This document shows, piece after piece, positions 15,577 through 24,331 of a stretch of DNA of 43,205 bases. Origin of the DNA: Lactobacillus sp. UCMA15818 (GTDB lineage Bacteria > Bacillota > Bacilli > Lactobacillales > Lactobacillaceae); the NCBI RefSeq assembly GCF_030400225.1, contig NZ_VJYB01000009.1, positions 1 through 43,205 on the forward strand, given 5' to 3'. How positions within the stretch are numbered: position 1 is the stretch's first letter; every line of letters starts with the position of its first letter. The translations under genes and the position numbers were made by a program. Below the pieces are notes generated by a model that had not been told where the DNA came from, made no database searches, and saw nothing but the letters and a program-made list of their open reading frames with translations.

Positions 15577-15605
15577 ACCATAGCGATTTATTGCAGAAGT
15601 GTCAA
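15577..15605 (-). promoter_or_regulatory. Promoter for the DUF1003 gene
   Basis: On the minus strand TTGACA (plus 15600-15605) and TATGGT (plus 15577-15582) are separated by 17 bases. Transcription would start near 15570, giving a leader of about 160 bases that contains the small ORF and the closed stem. Confidence 0.65.
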
Positions 15606-15730
15606 TCATCTACTTGAACTATAAATTTTTTTTAATACCTAAACAACAAATTATTCTCTAAATATAATTCATTTAAAAATTAAATTGTACGTAATAACTA
15701 TAAAATATAATTAATTATTTATAGTACTAC

Positions 15731-15759
15731 TTGTTGTCTCCTGCTTAATTTCTTATAAT
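15731..15759 (+). promoter_or_regulatory. Promoter for the large membrane protein gene
   Basis: TTGTTG (15731-15736), a 17-base spacer and a perfect TATAAT (15754-15759) precede the ATG at 15805 by about 45 bases. The stretch between this promoter and the divergent DUF1003 promoter (15606-15730) shows only AT-rich sequence. Confidence 0.7.
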
Positions 15760-15804
15760 TCTGATGCTATGTAATCTAATTAATGTAAAAGAGGAACAAT
15801 TCTT

Positions 15805-17511
15805 ATGAGAAGTTTTCAAAAGCACCTATTAATTGGTGGGTGTTTATTTTCGTTTTCAATATTGCTAGTGCTCCCGCAATATTTTCCCGGTGGAATAATT
15901 TTAGGCCCTGACTTTTTATTTCATTATAATCGTTTTTATGACACCGCTATGCAAATAAAAACTGGTAATTTTCAATATTTTATTTCTACATATGGATTCC
16001 AGCAATCTGGCAGAATTGTTAATGCCTTATATGGTCCAATATTTGCTTACTTACAGGGATTATTACTATTATTATCAAAAACTTGGTACAATTACCAAAT
16101 TTTTTCGCGCCTTCTCCTAAATATCATTGCAAGTTTCTCTATGTATTTCTTACTACGCACAGGCCATATCAGAATTCGCGTAGCGGTTCCCATAGCCTGC
16201 TTTTATTTAACAACTTTTTCCATCCAGGATTGGACATTTCGCCAAGGTTTCACAAGCTGGGGAGCCGCAATCACTCCACTTGCGCTAATTCCAGCCTTCA
16301 AATACGTCATAAACCATGAGATAAATAGTATTAAACTTGCCTTATGTGTCGCCTTGCTTCTCCAGGTTCATGTCTTAAGTACTATCCTTTTGGTAATAAC
16401 CTACATTCCTTTTTTTGCCTATGGACTATTGAAATCAACAAGTCTAAAAAAAGATATTCTTAAAATTAGTAATGCCATCTTTTTATTTTTACTCCTAACA
16501 ATGAATATCTGGACTGTCTTACTCGCTATTACACATTCAAATAATTTAATATTGCCTTTTACAAACAGGCATATGTATTCATACTCTGTTACAGAGCGCG
16601 GCAGTTATTGGCTTTTTACTTCAATCCCCCTCACAGTAATCATAATATTTTTGTTTTATCATTCTATAAAAAAATGGAATAATTATCCACCATTTATTAA
16701 AAGCTGCAGCATAAATTTTTTTATATTTTCACTTCTCTCTACCAGTCTTTTCCCTTGGTATTTAATAACTAAATACCAAATAAAAACACTTGAGATTTTT
16801 CAATTTCCCTTCCGCTTTTTTGTGATTGTAACAATTTTTGCATGTATTTTATTCGCATACTTTCTGTCAAATCAATTATCTAAGGGCAATGATAAACAAG
16901 TTTACGTTATTATTTTACTCGTTGTTTTTGTAGGATTTTTTCAAACCATGACTTTATTAAATAAAAAATATGAAAAGTGGATGACTAGTAATCGCCCACT
17001 TAAAAATCTAAGTACACTTGTTTTTAATTCTAAGAACGACAGCCGGATTCACAATTCACTCTATTCCACAGATCTCACTTCATTATTGAATCTAGTTCAG
17101 AAAAAAACACCCGATTATTTGCCTAGTTATCACGGTAGTACTAAGAAAAATTACGAATTGTATGGTCATTATATTATTTCTGACAATTCACGTTTCACAA
17201 AAGCCGTGCGTAATAATATATTAGTTATCACTTGGTACGGCAAAAAGAAAAAAATAATTAGTATTCCTATAATAAAATATTACAATACATGCCTTATTTT
17301 AAATGGAAGAAAAATAATGGAAAGACGTCGCCAATACTGTGTAACAAAAATTGGAACACCTCTTGTAACACAAAAGAAGGGGAAAAATACGTTAGTTGTT
17401 AGCTATAACATTGGAAATTGGTTCCTGCCCATCATGTATCTTATCATCATCACATGGATTAGTTGTCTAACTTATATTGTACTGAAATTATTTAGAAGAT
17501 TTAAAAAATAA
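15805..17511 (+). CDS. Large polytopic membrane protein, possible GT-C-type glycosyltransferase
   Basis: This 568-residue protein has about ten or more hydrophobic segments. An early extracytoplasmic loop carries GPDFLFHYNRFYDTAMQIKTG, with an acidic D-F-x-x-H-x-x-R pattern like that in GT-C / YfhO-type membrane proteins of lactobacilli (often named '6-pyruvoyl-tetrahydropterin synthase related'). A soluble region lies near residues 390-530, followed by a last membrane segment (FLPIMYLIIITWISCLTYIVLKLF) and a basic C-terminus. It probably works on lipid-linked sugars or cell-envelope polymers, but this is a fold-level guess. The gene stands alone, with its own promoter and a shared terminator. 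Confidence 0.6.
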   Translation: MRSFQKHLLIGGCLFSFSILLVLPQYFPGGIILGPDFLFHYNRFYDTAMQIKTGNFQYFISTYGFQQSGRIVNALYGPIFAYLQGLLLLLSKTWYNYQIFSRLLLNIIASFSMYFLLRTGHIRIRVAVPIACFYLTTFSIQDWTFRQGFTSWGAAITPLALIPAFKYVINHEINSIKLALCVALLLQVHVLSTILLVITYIPFFAYGLLKSTSLKKDILKISNAIFLFLLLTMNIWTVLLAITHSNNLILPFTNRHMYSYSVTERGSYWLFTSIPLTVIIIFLFYHSIKKWNNYPPFIKSCSINFFIFSLLSTSLFPWYLITKYQIKTLEIFQFPFRFFVIVTIFACILFAYFLSNQLSKGNDKQVYVIILLVVFVGFFQTMTLLNKKYEKWMTSNRPLKNLSTLVFNSKNDSRIHNSLYSTDLTSLLNLVQKKTPDYLPSYHGSTKKNYELYGHYIISDNSRFTKAVRNNILVITWYGKKKKIISIPIIKYYNTCLILNGRKIMERRRQYCVTKIGTPLVTQKKGKNTLVVSYNIGNWFLPIMYLIIITWISCLTYIVLKLFRRFKK

Positions 17512-17525
17512 ACTACAGATTCGAC

Positions 17526-17577
17526 AAAAAAGAATTGATAAAAATTAGCACAGACTAAATTTATCAATTCTTTTTTT
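17526..17577. terminator. Bidirectional terminator between convergent genes
   Basis: AAAAAGAATTGATAAAAATTAG pairs with CTAAATTTATCAATTCTTTTT around a 6-base loop. The T-runs on both strands would stop the membrane protein gene on the plus strand and the APC permease on the minus strand. Confidence 0.85.
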
Positions 17578-17630
17578 ATTTTTAGCATTAAAAATGAAAG
17601 CTTTATTTTATTATTTTAAACCCATTACAA

Positions 17631-19073
17631 TTACTTATTTCTATTGAGTTCACGTTTTCTAAGATAAGGTAACAAGAATCCTACTCCAAACAAAACGAAG
17701 ACAGTGATAAAGTTCATTATCAATTGATAATCGAATGACTTAGTCCCATAATCAGCATCCTGCGGAATAAAGCCTAGCGTAGCACAAACAAATGTGAATA
17801 AAAAACACCAGCCACCGACAATTAATGCAATTTTACGGTTCCGAATAAATATGTAATTTGAATGGAATTCCTTTTCGCGCCATCTCATTGCTAAAAATGC
17901 AAAAAACACCCAACAAGTTTTATATGGTGAAACTATTCCGTTGATATTCAATAGCCAATTATAGATAGTATTGATATTTGGTAGAGTTCCCGTCAACAAT
18001 AACAAAAATAAACTCAATCCTGTAGTCATCAAATATGAATTGACTGGTAACCCCTTTTTATTTTTCTTAGTTAACCAGCTTGGCATAAACTTATCAGCCA
18101 CATCTCCCGCAAAAACACGGCTTGATGCATCTAATAAAACCGCTAATTGTGCCATCATGAAGATTGCTTGCACAATCGCAAAGAGATACATTAAAAACTT
18201 GCCTAATCCAAGTTCTGTACCAAGCATTGAAAAAGCATAATATGGCCCATTCATCTTAAAATCATGTGGAATAGCATTTGCATTGAAAAAGACTGCTAAT
18301 GACAATGTTCCAAAAATGGTTAAAAATGCTGTCATTAACGCTAACAACCACATTGCCTTGGGAAATTCATGTTTAGGATCACGCATTTGAACTATATATG
18401 GAGCTGCTAGTTCGGCACCTGACATCGCAAAAATCAGTAGTCCTGTGGTCGAGAAATATTTCAAGCTAAAATTTGGCATAAAAGCTCCCCAGTTAAATGG
18501 CTGTGTCGCAATACGAGCTCCGTGCATCAATGCATACCCTGCAAGTAAAACAAACAACATTGACATAATAAACATTGCACCACCACCGATTAGCGACAAT
18601 GCTTCTAAAGAATTTTTAATCGCGTTTTCTAATAGAATAAATATTAGTATTATGGCAAAAGTCAATAGGCCAAATTCAAACGTGGACATCTTATTGCCTA
18701 AGGTGTTATTTCCAAGAACCATCCAACTAAATGAAACAATCACCGAATTAGAAACATCCACTATGTACGGAACACTTTGAATCCAGTACATCCACGAAGT
18801 CCAGTAACCTAGTGTGTCATTACCGCTCCGTCTTACCCAAGAAGCTAATCCCCCACTTTGATTATCAAAAGTCAGACTCAATTGACTGACGATTAGTTCA
18901 TATGGGATTACGTAGGCAAATAATAGGAAGATCCAAGATACAACAACAGAAAGTCCCTGATTTTGGTATGGGTAAAAAATATTTTCAAAACTAATAATGG
19001 TTACAAAATCTAAAAGTGCGATTACTGGCCAACTCATATAGTTTTTTTTGGACTGTAAAAAATTATTAGGCAT
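17631..19073 (-). CDS. APC-superfamily amino acid permease
   Basis: This 480-residue, roughly 12-segment transporter is of the amino acid-polyamine-organocation superfamily. The expected conserved stretch around membrane segment 6 is seen as TTGLLIFAMSGAELAAPYIVQMRDPKHEFPKA (the usual FAFxGxE...xxxxRxPxRxxPRA). LLDASSRVFAGDVADKFMPSWLTKKNKKGLPVNS matches segment 8 and the following loop. The start of segment 1 reads ALLDFVTIISFENIFYPY rather than the usual GxGS motif. The substrate cannot be assigned; glutamate/GABA-type exchangers are among the nearest by look. The ATG has GGAGG 8 bases upstream. An 11-base-pair hairpin (19093-19120) precedes it. Confidence 0.85.
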   Translation of the reverse strand: MPNNFLQSKKNYMSWPVIALLDFVTIISFENIFYPYQNQGLSVVVSWIFLLFAYVIPYELIVSQLSLTFDNQSGGLASWVRRSGNDTLGYWTSWMYWIQSVPYIVDVSNSVIVSFSWMVLGNNTLGNKMSTFEFGLLTFAIILIFILLENAIKNSLEALSLIGGGAMFIMSMLFVLLAGYALMHGARIATQPFNWGAFMPNFSLKYFSTTGLLIFAMSGAELAAPYIVQMRDPKHEFPKAMWLLALMTAFLTIFGTLSLAVFFNANAIPHDFKMNGPYYAFSMLGTELGLGKFLMYLFAIVQAIFMMAQLAVLLDASSRVFAGDVADKFMPSWLTKKNKKGLPVNSYLMTTGLSLFLLLLTGTLPNINTIYNWLLNINGIVSPYKTCWVFFAFLAMRWREKEFHSNYIFIRNRKIALIVGGWCFLFTFVCATLGFIPQDADYGTKSFDYQLIMNFITVFVLFGVGFLLPYLRKRELNRNK

Positions 19074-19092
19074 AATTATTCCTCCAATGGGG

Positions 19093-19120
19093 CTGAATCA
19101 AAAGTTAAATTTTGATTCAG
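19093..19120. repeat. 11-bp stem hairpin adjoining repeat copy 3
   Basis: CTGAATCAAAA and TTTTGATTCAG are perfect complements around GTTAAA. On the plus strand T-rich sequence follows, as in a terminator. On the minus strand it lies just before the permease RBS. Nearly the same hairpin is found at 28371-28404 beside copy 5, and a related one at 8418-8450 beside copy 2. Confidence 0.75.
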
Positions 19121-19144
19121 TTTCTTTATTTATTTCGTATAAAC

Positions 19145-19254
19145 GTGTTTCATAAGTCAAAATTCTCTGTCTAACTTCGAATTACTCATAGCAAAGTACT
19201 CGCTGTGTTCGTAATTTCGAGTTAATACTCAAATTTTCCCGACTTATGGCACAC
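19145..19254. repeat. Dispersed palindromic repeat, copy 3
   Basis: This is the most complete copy. The ends GTGTTTCATAAGTC and GACTTATGGCACAC form an imperfect terminal inverted repeat, and the interior CTAACTTCGAATTAC / GTAATTTCGAGTTA completes a hairpin of about 110 bases. The following stretch to 19419 shows no gene, only AT-rich DNA, and no convincing terminator for the leucine operon. Confidence 0.85.
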
Positions 19255-19419
19255 TCCCATTTGGTGGCTTATGCAAGGTTGTTGCTATTTCTGAACACAA
19301 GAAGGTTATCCTCACTTAATCTAAAGTCGACTAACGATTAGTCACAATTAAGTATTTTAAAACAAATAGTTAAAGAAATAAAGAGGGATTGTCTTTAAAG
19401 AAAGTTCTGCCATGATATT

Positions 19420-20769
19420 TTAATCGACTTCCTGATTATTAGTTTCAGGTCCAAAAAAATATACAATCACTGCAGCGATTATCGCAAAAATACTTATTAC
19501 AATAAAAATCATTGTAGTATTTGAAATACTCAACAACCATGCAACCCCAAGTGGCATCCCTACAGTTATTAACTTAGATAAACCATTGGCAATCCCTGCC
19601 CCGCGAAAGCGATACTTGGTTGTAAATAATTCCGAAACATAAACACCAACCACCGATGCCATTAAGATATAAAAACAAGTAGTCAACAGGAATCCAAGTA
19701 CCATAACAGTTACTGAATTAGTCTGCTGTGAATAAATAATGCCTAAGACTGCTGCAAAAATAAAGGCGGTGACAATCGTTGGCTTTCTGCCAACCCTATC
19801 CACTAATTGCGCACCCAAAAATGCACCTGTCGGGGCTCCCAGCAACATCACTGTCGTAAATCCTAAAGAAGAAACAATGTTAATTCCTTGCTTAACCAAA
19901 AGTGTTGGCACCCAAGAGGTAAACGTATATTGGCAGACAATTGTTGCTGAAACAGCAACAATTGCAACAAGAAGATTACGTCCAAAATGACTATTAATTT
20001 CAGCAGCAGCCACGGTACTATTTATCTTGGAATTAATTTGGGCTTTGCTTACTCCTTCATCTTTCATCTCGTTTTCAATCTCATTAATAACATCTTGAGC
20101 TTCATCTATTCGACCATGTGCAATGCTCCAACGAGGTGATTCAGGTAAACTGCGACGAAAATACCATAAGATTAACGCAGATATTCCAGAAATAATAAAC
20201 ATTATTCTCCAAGTAAAATGTGGAATCAATAATGTACACATCAACATTGTGATTGGAGCTCCACAATTAGCGATAAATGAAGTTAGTGCACACCATTTTC
20301 CACGACTCTTGACTGGTGCAAATTCATTAATCATTGCATATCCGGTAACTATCTCAGTTCCTAATCCAATACTTGCAAGCAAGCGGCAAGCAATTAAGAA
20401 GTACATATTAGGTGCGAATGAACCAATCAGGGTAAAAGATCCAAAGACAATCAAGTTCAGCTGATATGCTTTCTTTCTCCCAAAAAAGTCTCCCACTATT
20501 CCTGCAAATACCGATCCTAAAAACAAGCCGAAAAAACCAACTGCTAAAAAAATTGAGTTAAGTTTCAATGTTGACCAATTTGTTTCCAACAAATAGCTGC
20601 TTACTCCACTCGCTAAGTACACATCAATCGCATCTAGAAACATACCAGCTGAAACTAAAATAAAAATCTTATAAAAAGTTGTTGTTGGTTGTATCTGATT
20701 CATTCTTGCCTTTAATTGCCATGCTTTTTTATTATCTTGTATATTTTTTGAACTGATTGTTTCTTCCAT
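19420..20769 (-). CDS. MFS transporter at the end of the leucine operon
   Basis: This 449-residue carrier is of the major facilitator superfamily, in the sugar-porter / aromatic or organic acid:H+ symporter style. It has GDFFGRKKAYQ and DRVGRKPTI in the equivalent loops of the two halves, LPESPRW after segment 6, and about 12 hydrophobic segments. It follows leuD by 14 bases with a GAGAGGAAAG RBS, so it is under the same leucine attenuator. Transport of an organic acid tied to leucine synthesis (for example 2-isopropylmalate or a branched 2-oxo acid) is a reasonable guess, because the operon has no leuA. That is inference from context only. Confidence 0.85.
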   Translation of the reverse strand: MEETISSKNIQDNKKAWQLKARMNQIQPTTTFYKIFILVSAGMFLDAIDVYLASGVSSYLLETNWSTLKLNSIFLAVGFFGLFLGSVFAGIVGDFFGRKKAYQLNLIVFGSFTLIGSFAPNMYFLIACRLLASIGLGTEIVTGYAMINEFAPVKSRGKWCALTSFIANCGAPITMLMCTLLIPHFTWRIMFIISGISALILWYFRRSLPESPRWSIAHGRIDEAQDVINEIENEMKDEGVSKAQINSKINSTVAAAEINSHFGRNLLVAIVAVSATIVCQYTFTSWVPTLLVKQGINIVSSLGFTTVMLLGAPTGAFLGAQLVDRVGRKPTIVTAFIFAAVLGIIYSQQTNSVTVMVLGFLLTTCFYILMASVVGVYVSELFTTKYRFRGAGIANGLSKLITVGMPLGVAWLLSISNTTMIFIVISIFAIIAAVIVYFFGPETNNQEVD

Positions 20770-20783
20770 ATATACTTTCCTCT

Positions 20784-21368
20784 CTATTCAAAAATTGGCA
20801 TATTTTTTTCGAAATTACTTATTTTTTCTTCTTGTCTCAGTGTTAATTCAATATCGTCTATTCCAGCAATAAATTTCTGTTTCCATGTTGCATCTATCTC
20901 AAATGCGTACATTTTATCTTGCCAAATTACTTTTTGCTGTGGTAAATCAATTGTAATCTTGTCATCAGGCGCTAACTGCGACAAAATATCTCTTGTACTC
21001 TGTGGCAAAATAATTGGTAATATTCCATTCTTTGTACAATTCATAAAGAAAATGTCGCTATACCCGCCAGCAATTATAATTTTGAATCCCCAATCTTTGA
21101 GGGCCCATGCTGCATGTTCGCGTGAAGAACCACACCCAAAGTTATCACCACTAATTAGAATCGTTGCATCCTGATGTTCTGGTTTATTTAATATAAAGTC
21201 TGGGTTAGGTGTTCCATCGTCTAGAAAGCGCCAATCATGAAAGAGATGCTGACCATAACCTGTTTTTAAGATGTTCTTCAAGAACTGCTTCGGAATAATT
21301 TGGTCTGTATCAATATTATTGTTCATCAAAGGAATTGTTGTCCCTTTGTGGATTGTGATTGCTTCCAT
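20784..21368 (-). CDS. leuD: 3-isopropylmalate dehydratase, small subunit
   Basis: LeuD pairs with LeuC to isomerise 2-isopropylmalate to 3-isopropylmalate in leucine synthesis. The 194-residue length is normal. The signature [16 protein letters not shown] near the N-terminus and [28 protein letters not shown] in the middle are diagnostic of aconitase swivel domains. The ATG at 21368 is one base after the leuC stop and has AAAGGAGG 9 bases upstream. The much earlier in-frame ATG lies inside leuC and is not used. Confidence 0.95.
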   Translation of the reverse strand: MEAITIHKGTTIPLMNNNIDTDQIIPKQFLKNILKTGYGQHLFHDWRFLDDGTPNPDFILNKPEHQDATILISGDNFGCGSSREHAAWALKDWGFKIIIAGGYSDIFFMNCTKNGILPIILPQSTRDILSQLAPDDKITIDLPQQKVIWQDKMYAFEIDATWKQKFIAGIDDIELTLRQEEKISNFEKNMPIFE

Positions 21369-21369
21369 A

Positions 21370-22746
21370 TTAGATTGCCTCCTTTTGGCGAATGTCAACA
21401 AAATGTCCATGAATTGCTGCGGCTGCAACCATTGCCGGACTTGCAAGATGTGTTCTTGCATTTTTACCTTGCCGACCTTCAAAGTTACGATTAGTTGTTG
21501 ATGCACAGTGAATTCCAGCTGGAATTTTATCTGGATTCATTGCCAAGCATGCTGAACACCCTGGTTCGCGCCATTCGCACCCTGCATTCTTAAAAATCTG
21601 ATCTAATCCTAATTCTTCAGCCGCATTCTTAACCGCTCTTGAGCCTGGAACAATCCATGCAGTTACGTTTTCTGCAATATGATGGCCCTCCATAACGTGG
21701 GCAGCCTCTTGAATATCTGCCAGGCGACCATTCGTACATGATCCAATGAAAATCCACTGAATTGGGATATCTGTTGCCTTAATTGCTGGCTTTAAATCCA
21801 TGTAATCGTATGCCCGCTGCACATTCATATCTGTAATCTTTGGTAAATTTGCATTTACTGGAACTGCCATTGAAGGATTAGTCCCCCAAGAAACATAAGG
21901 TGCTAATGTACTAACATCAAATTCAATTACAGTATCATAGTCAGTAATATCATCCGTATAGAACTGTCGCCAGTATTCAATAGCTGTATCTAGATCTTTA
22001 GGTGCATACTTCCGACCTTTCAGATATTCAAAGGTTGTTTGATCTGGGCGCATCATTCCCATCTTTGCTCCGCCTTCGATTGCCATATTACAAATAGTCA
22101 TTCGATTTTCCATCGACAACTGCTGTACTGTTTCGCCAAAGAATTCGACTGCATGTCCAGTTCCAAAATCAACGCCATTTTGTGCAATTAATGCCATAAT
22201 AATATCCTTTGCAGCGACTCCTTCTTGCAGTTTCCCGTACAAATGAATTCCCATTGTTTTAGGCTTAAGTTGCCAAATTGTCTGCGTAGCCAGCACATGT
22301 TCAACTTCAGATGTTCCAATTCCAAATGCAATCGAACCAAATGCTCCATGGGTTGCAGTATGTGAATCCCCGCAAACTACAATTTGCCCAGGCTGCGTTA
22401 AGCCAAGTTGTGGCCCTATTACATGGACAATTCCTTGCTCTTCATTCCCCATATCTGCCAAACGAAGTCCGAATTCTTTGCAATTTGTTCGCAGTGTTTC
22501 GATCTGTTTGCGTGAAATCTGATCCTTAATATTGAAAATGTCTTTCGTTGGTACATTATGATCCATTGTTGCAAAGGTTCGATCAGGTCGTCTCACAGTT
22601 CGCTTATTCGTTCTCAACCCTTCAAAAGCTTGCGGTGATGTAACTTCGTGTACTAGGTGCAAGTCCACATAAATTAATTGCGGTTCTCCTTTTTTTCCAC
22701 TAACTACATGTTTCTCCCAAAGCTTGTCAAATAATGTTTTTCCCAT
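21370..22746 (-). CDS. leuC: 3-isopropylmalate dehydratase, large subunit
   Basis: This aconitase-family catalytic subunit of 458 residues carries a [4Fe-4S] cluster. The iron-sulphur ligands are visible as FIGSCTNGR and [17 protein letters not shown], and the substrate-binding stretch as [32 protein letters not shown]. The length and all motifs are normal. It starts 6 bases after leuB, in the order leuB-leuC-leuD, and is co-transcribed from the leader promoter at 24199-24227. Confidence 0.96.
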   Translation of the reverse strand: MGKTLFDKLWEKHVVSGKKGEPQLIYVDLHLVHEVTSPQAFEGLRTNKRTVRRPDRTFATMDHNVPTKDIFNIKDQISRKQIETLRTNCKEFGLRLADMGNEEQGIVHVIGPQLGLTQPGQIVVCGDSHTATHGAFGSIAFGIGTSEVEHVLATQTIWQLKPKTMGIHLYGKLQEGVAAKDIIMALIAQNGVDFGTGHAVEFFGETVQQLSMENRMTICNMAIEGGAKMGMMRPDQTTFEYLKGRKYAPKDLDTAIEYWRQFYTDDITDYDTVIEFDVSTLAPYVSWGTNPSMAVPVNANLPKITDMNVQRAYDYMDLKPAIKATDIPIQWIFIGSCTNGRLADIQEAAHVMEGHHIAENVTAWIVPGSRAVKNAAEELGLDQIFKNAGCEWREPGCSACLAMNPDKIPAGIHCASTTNRNFEGRQGKNARTHLASPAMVAAAAIHGHFVDIRQKEAI

Positions 22747-22752
22747 TCTATT

Positions 22753-23802
22753 TCATCCTCTCAAATTCTCAATTATTCGTGCTGTAACTTCCTTGGTTGT
22801 CGCTTCACCGCCAAGATCTGGTGTTACACTCCCCATTTCAATAGTTTGTTCAACTGCGTTTGCAATTCTATCAGCTATCTCGTATTCTCCAAATGACTCT
22901 CGAAGCATCATCTCAATACTTTGAATCATTGAGATTGGATCCGCAATTCCTTTCCCAGCAATGTCAGGCGCTGAACCGTGGATTGGCTCATATAGACTCG
23001 GTCCATTAATACCTGTACTCATAGAAGGAATTGTTCCAAGTGATCCTGTTAAGACTGATGCCTCGTCGCTTAAAATATCTCCGAATAGGTTTGCCGTAAT
23101 AACTACATCAAAGAAACTTGGACGCGTAATAATTTTCATTGCCGCAGCATCAACGTAACAGTAATCAACAACAACTTCTGGATAATCATTGCTCATTTTC
23201 TGTGCCACTTGCCGCCATAATTTTGAAGTAGCTAACACATTGGCTTTATCGACAACCGTCACATGTTTCTTGCGGTGCATACTCATTTCAAAACCTATAT
23301 GCATGATTCTTTCAATCTCTTCCACCGTATAACTTGAAGTATCAACTGCTGCATGCTCATCTTGCCTCCTAGGAGTTCCAAAATATATTCCACTTGTCAG
23401 TTCTCGCACAATTACAAAGTCAGTATTTTGAATTACTTCGGCTTTGACTGGAGACTTTCTAGCTAAGACTGGATTAATCTTAGTTGGACGGATATTTGCG
23501 AATAATCCAAGTTTGTTTCTAATTGTTAATAAGCCCGTTTCTGGCCTAACACTTGCCTTATCCCACTTAGGACCGCCAATTGCACTGAGCAAGATTGCAT
23601 CAGAACTTTTGCAGCCTTCAATAGTACTTTGTGGTAATGGCTCGCCACAGCTATCAATTGCTTCGCCGCCAAAACGATACTTATGTATTTGATATTCAAA
23701 CCCTGTTCCTTGTTTAGCTGCTTTTAATACCTCAAGTCCTGCAGCCATTATCTCTGGTCCAATATAATCGCCTTGCAAAACTGCAATTCTTTTTATTTTC
23801 AT
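22753..23802 (-). CDS. leuB: 3-isopropylmalate dehydrogenase
   Basis: This NAD-dependent oxidative decarboxylase makes 2-oxoisocaproate from 3-isopropylmalate. The protein has 349 residues. It shows the N-terminal GDYIGPEI motif (most relatives have GDGIGPE, so Gly to Tyr here), the substrate loop LLTIRNKLGLFANIRP, the catalytic region VDKANVLATSKLWR, and the NAD-binding signature LYEPIHGSAPDIAGKGIADP. It is the first gene of the operon, about 310 bases downstream of the leader peptide, with repeat copy 4 in between. leuA is not seen on either side. Confidence 0.95.
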   Translation of the reverse strand: MKIKRIAVLQGDYIGPEIMAAGLEVLKAAKQGTGFEYQIHKYRFGGEAIDSCGEPLPQSTIEGCKSSDAILLSAIGGPKWDKASVRPETGLLTIRNKLGLFANIRPTKINPVLARKSPVKAEVIQNTDFVIVRELTSGIYFGTPRRQDEHAAVDTSSYTVEEIERIMHIGFEMSMHRKKHVTVVDKANVLATSKLWRQVAQKMSNDYPEVVVDYCYVDAAAMKIITRPSFFDVVITANLFGDILSDEASVLTGSLGTIPSMSTGINGPSLYEPIHGSAPDIAGKGIADPISMIQSIEMMLRESFGEYEIADRIANAVEQTIEMGSVTPDLGGEATTKEVTARIIENLRG

Positions 23803-23896
23803 TAAATTTGTTCCCTCCGCTTATTTTCAATTGATTCTACTCAGACAAGAGGGTTGGGCCAGAATGACCTAACTTCTCTATTTATTCCGTATAAAC

Positions 23897-24006
23897 GTGT
23901 TCCATAAGTCAAAATTCTCCGTCTAACTTCGAATTACTCATAGCAAAACACTCGCTATATTCGTAATTTCGAGTTAGTACTAAAACTTTTCCAACTTATG
24001 TCACAC
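23897..24006. repeat. Dispersed palindromic repeat, copy 4, inside the leucine operon leader
   Basis: This copy has full-length terminal arms (GTGTTCCATAAGTC ... AACTTATGTCACAC) and the whole core. It lies between the attenuator terminator (24015-24049) and leuB, so it is transcribed as part of the leucine mRNA. A degenerate T-rich hairpin region (GGGTTGGGCC..., from 23851) adjoins it, as in the other copies. Confidence 0.85.
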
Positions 24007-24014
24007 TCCCAGAC

Positions 24015-24110
24015 AAAAAGACGCCTCATTCAATATAGAATGAGACGCCTTCCTCCCGAGCCCCATTCCTATAACGGTAAATAGGACTCGACTAATAATG
24101 TCAGAGTCCT
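24015..24110 (-). terminator. Leucine attenuator: antiterminator and terminator hairpins
   Basis: On the minus strand, right after the leader peptide, AGGACTC...GAGTCCT (plus 24083-24110) forms a hairpin. Further down GGCGTCTCATTC pairs with GAATGAGGCGTC (plus 24020-24049) and is followed by five T. GAGTCC can instead pair with the later GGGCTC, giving the alternative fold expected of an attenuator. The exact switching pairs are a reading by eye. Confidence 0.75.
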
Positions 24111-24113
24111 GGG

Positions 24114-24167
24114 TCATAGTAGTAGGGCAAATTCAATTGTGAAACTATTACACATACTATTATTCAT
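24114..24167 (-). CDS. leuL: Leucine leader peptide
   Basis: The ORF reads MNNSMCNSFTIEFALLL and stops directly after three consecutive CTA leucine codons. It has an AGGAG site about 8 bases before the ATG and a strong promoter upstream. The terminator hairpin lies 65 bases downstream. This is the standard layout of ribosome-mediated attenuation: when Leu-tRNA is scarce the ribosome stalls at the CTA codons and the terminator does not form. A similar leader is known for the Lactococcus lactis leucine operon. Three successive identical Leu codons at the end of a 17-codon ORF are very unlikely by chance. Confidence 0.88.
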   Translation of the reverse strand: MNNSMCNSFTIEFALLL

Positions 24168-24198
24168 GGTTAGGACTCCTTTCGTTTAATTTAATAAT

Positions 24199-24227
24199 AA
24201 TCTAACGCGATTTTCATACGTTGTCAA
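24199..24227 (-). promoter_or_regulatory. Promoter of the leucine leader and operon
   Basis: On the minus strand TTGACA (plus 24222-24227), a 17-base spacer and TAGATT (plus 24199-24204) lie about 30 bases before the leader ATG. It is one of the best sigma-A promoters in the window. Confidence 0.8.
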
Positions 24228-24331
24228 TGGAAATTTGCAATAAAACTTAATAATAATAAAAAAATTCTCAATTTATAAAATTTAAAATTAATAATAAATA
24301 GTTGCTTCACAATGTTTGCTTCTTACATTGC

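Noticed and set aside
21369-21506. Longer leuD reading frame starting inside leuC
   Set aside because: The extra 46 residues are leuC sequence in another frame; the ATG at 21368 has an AAAGGAGG site and the normal LeuD start.
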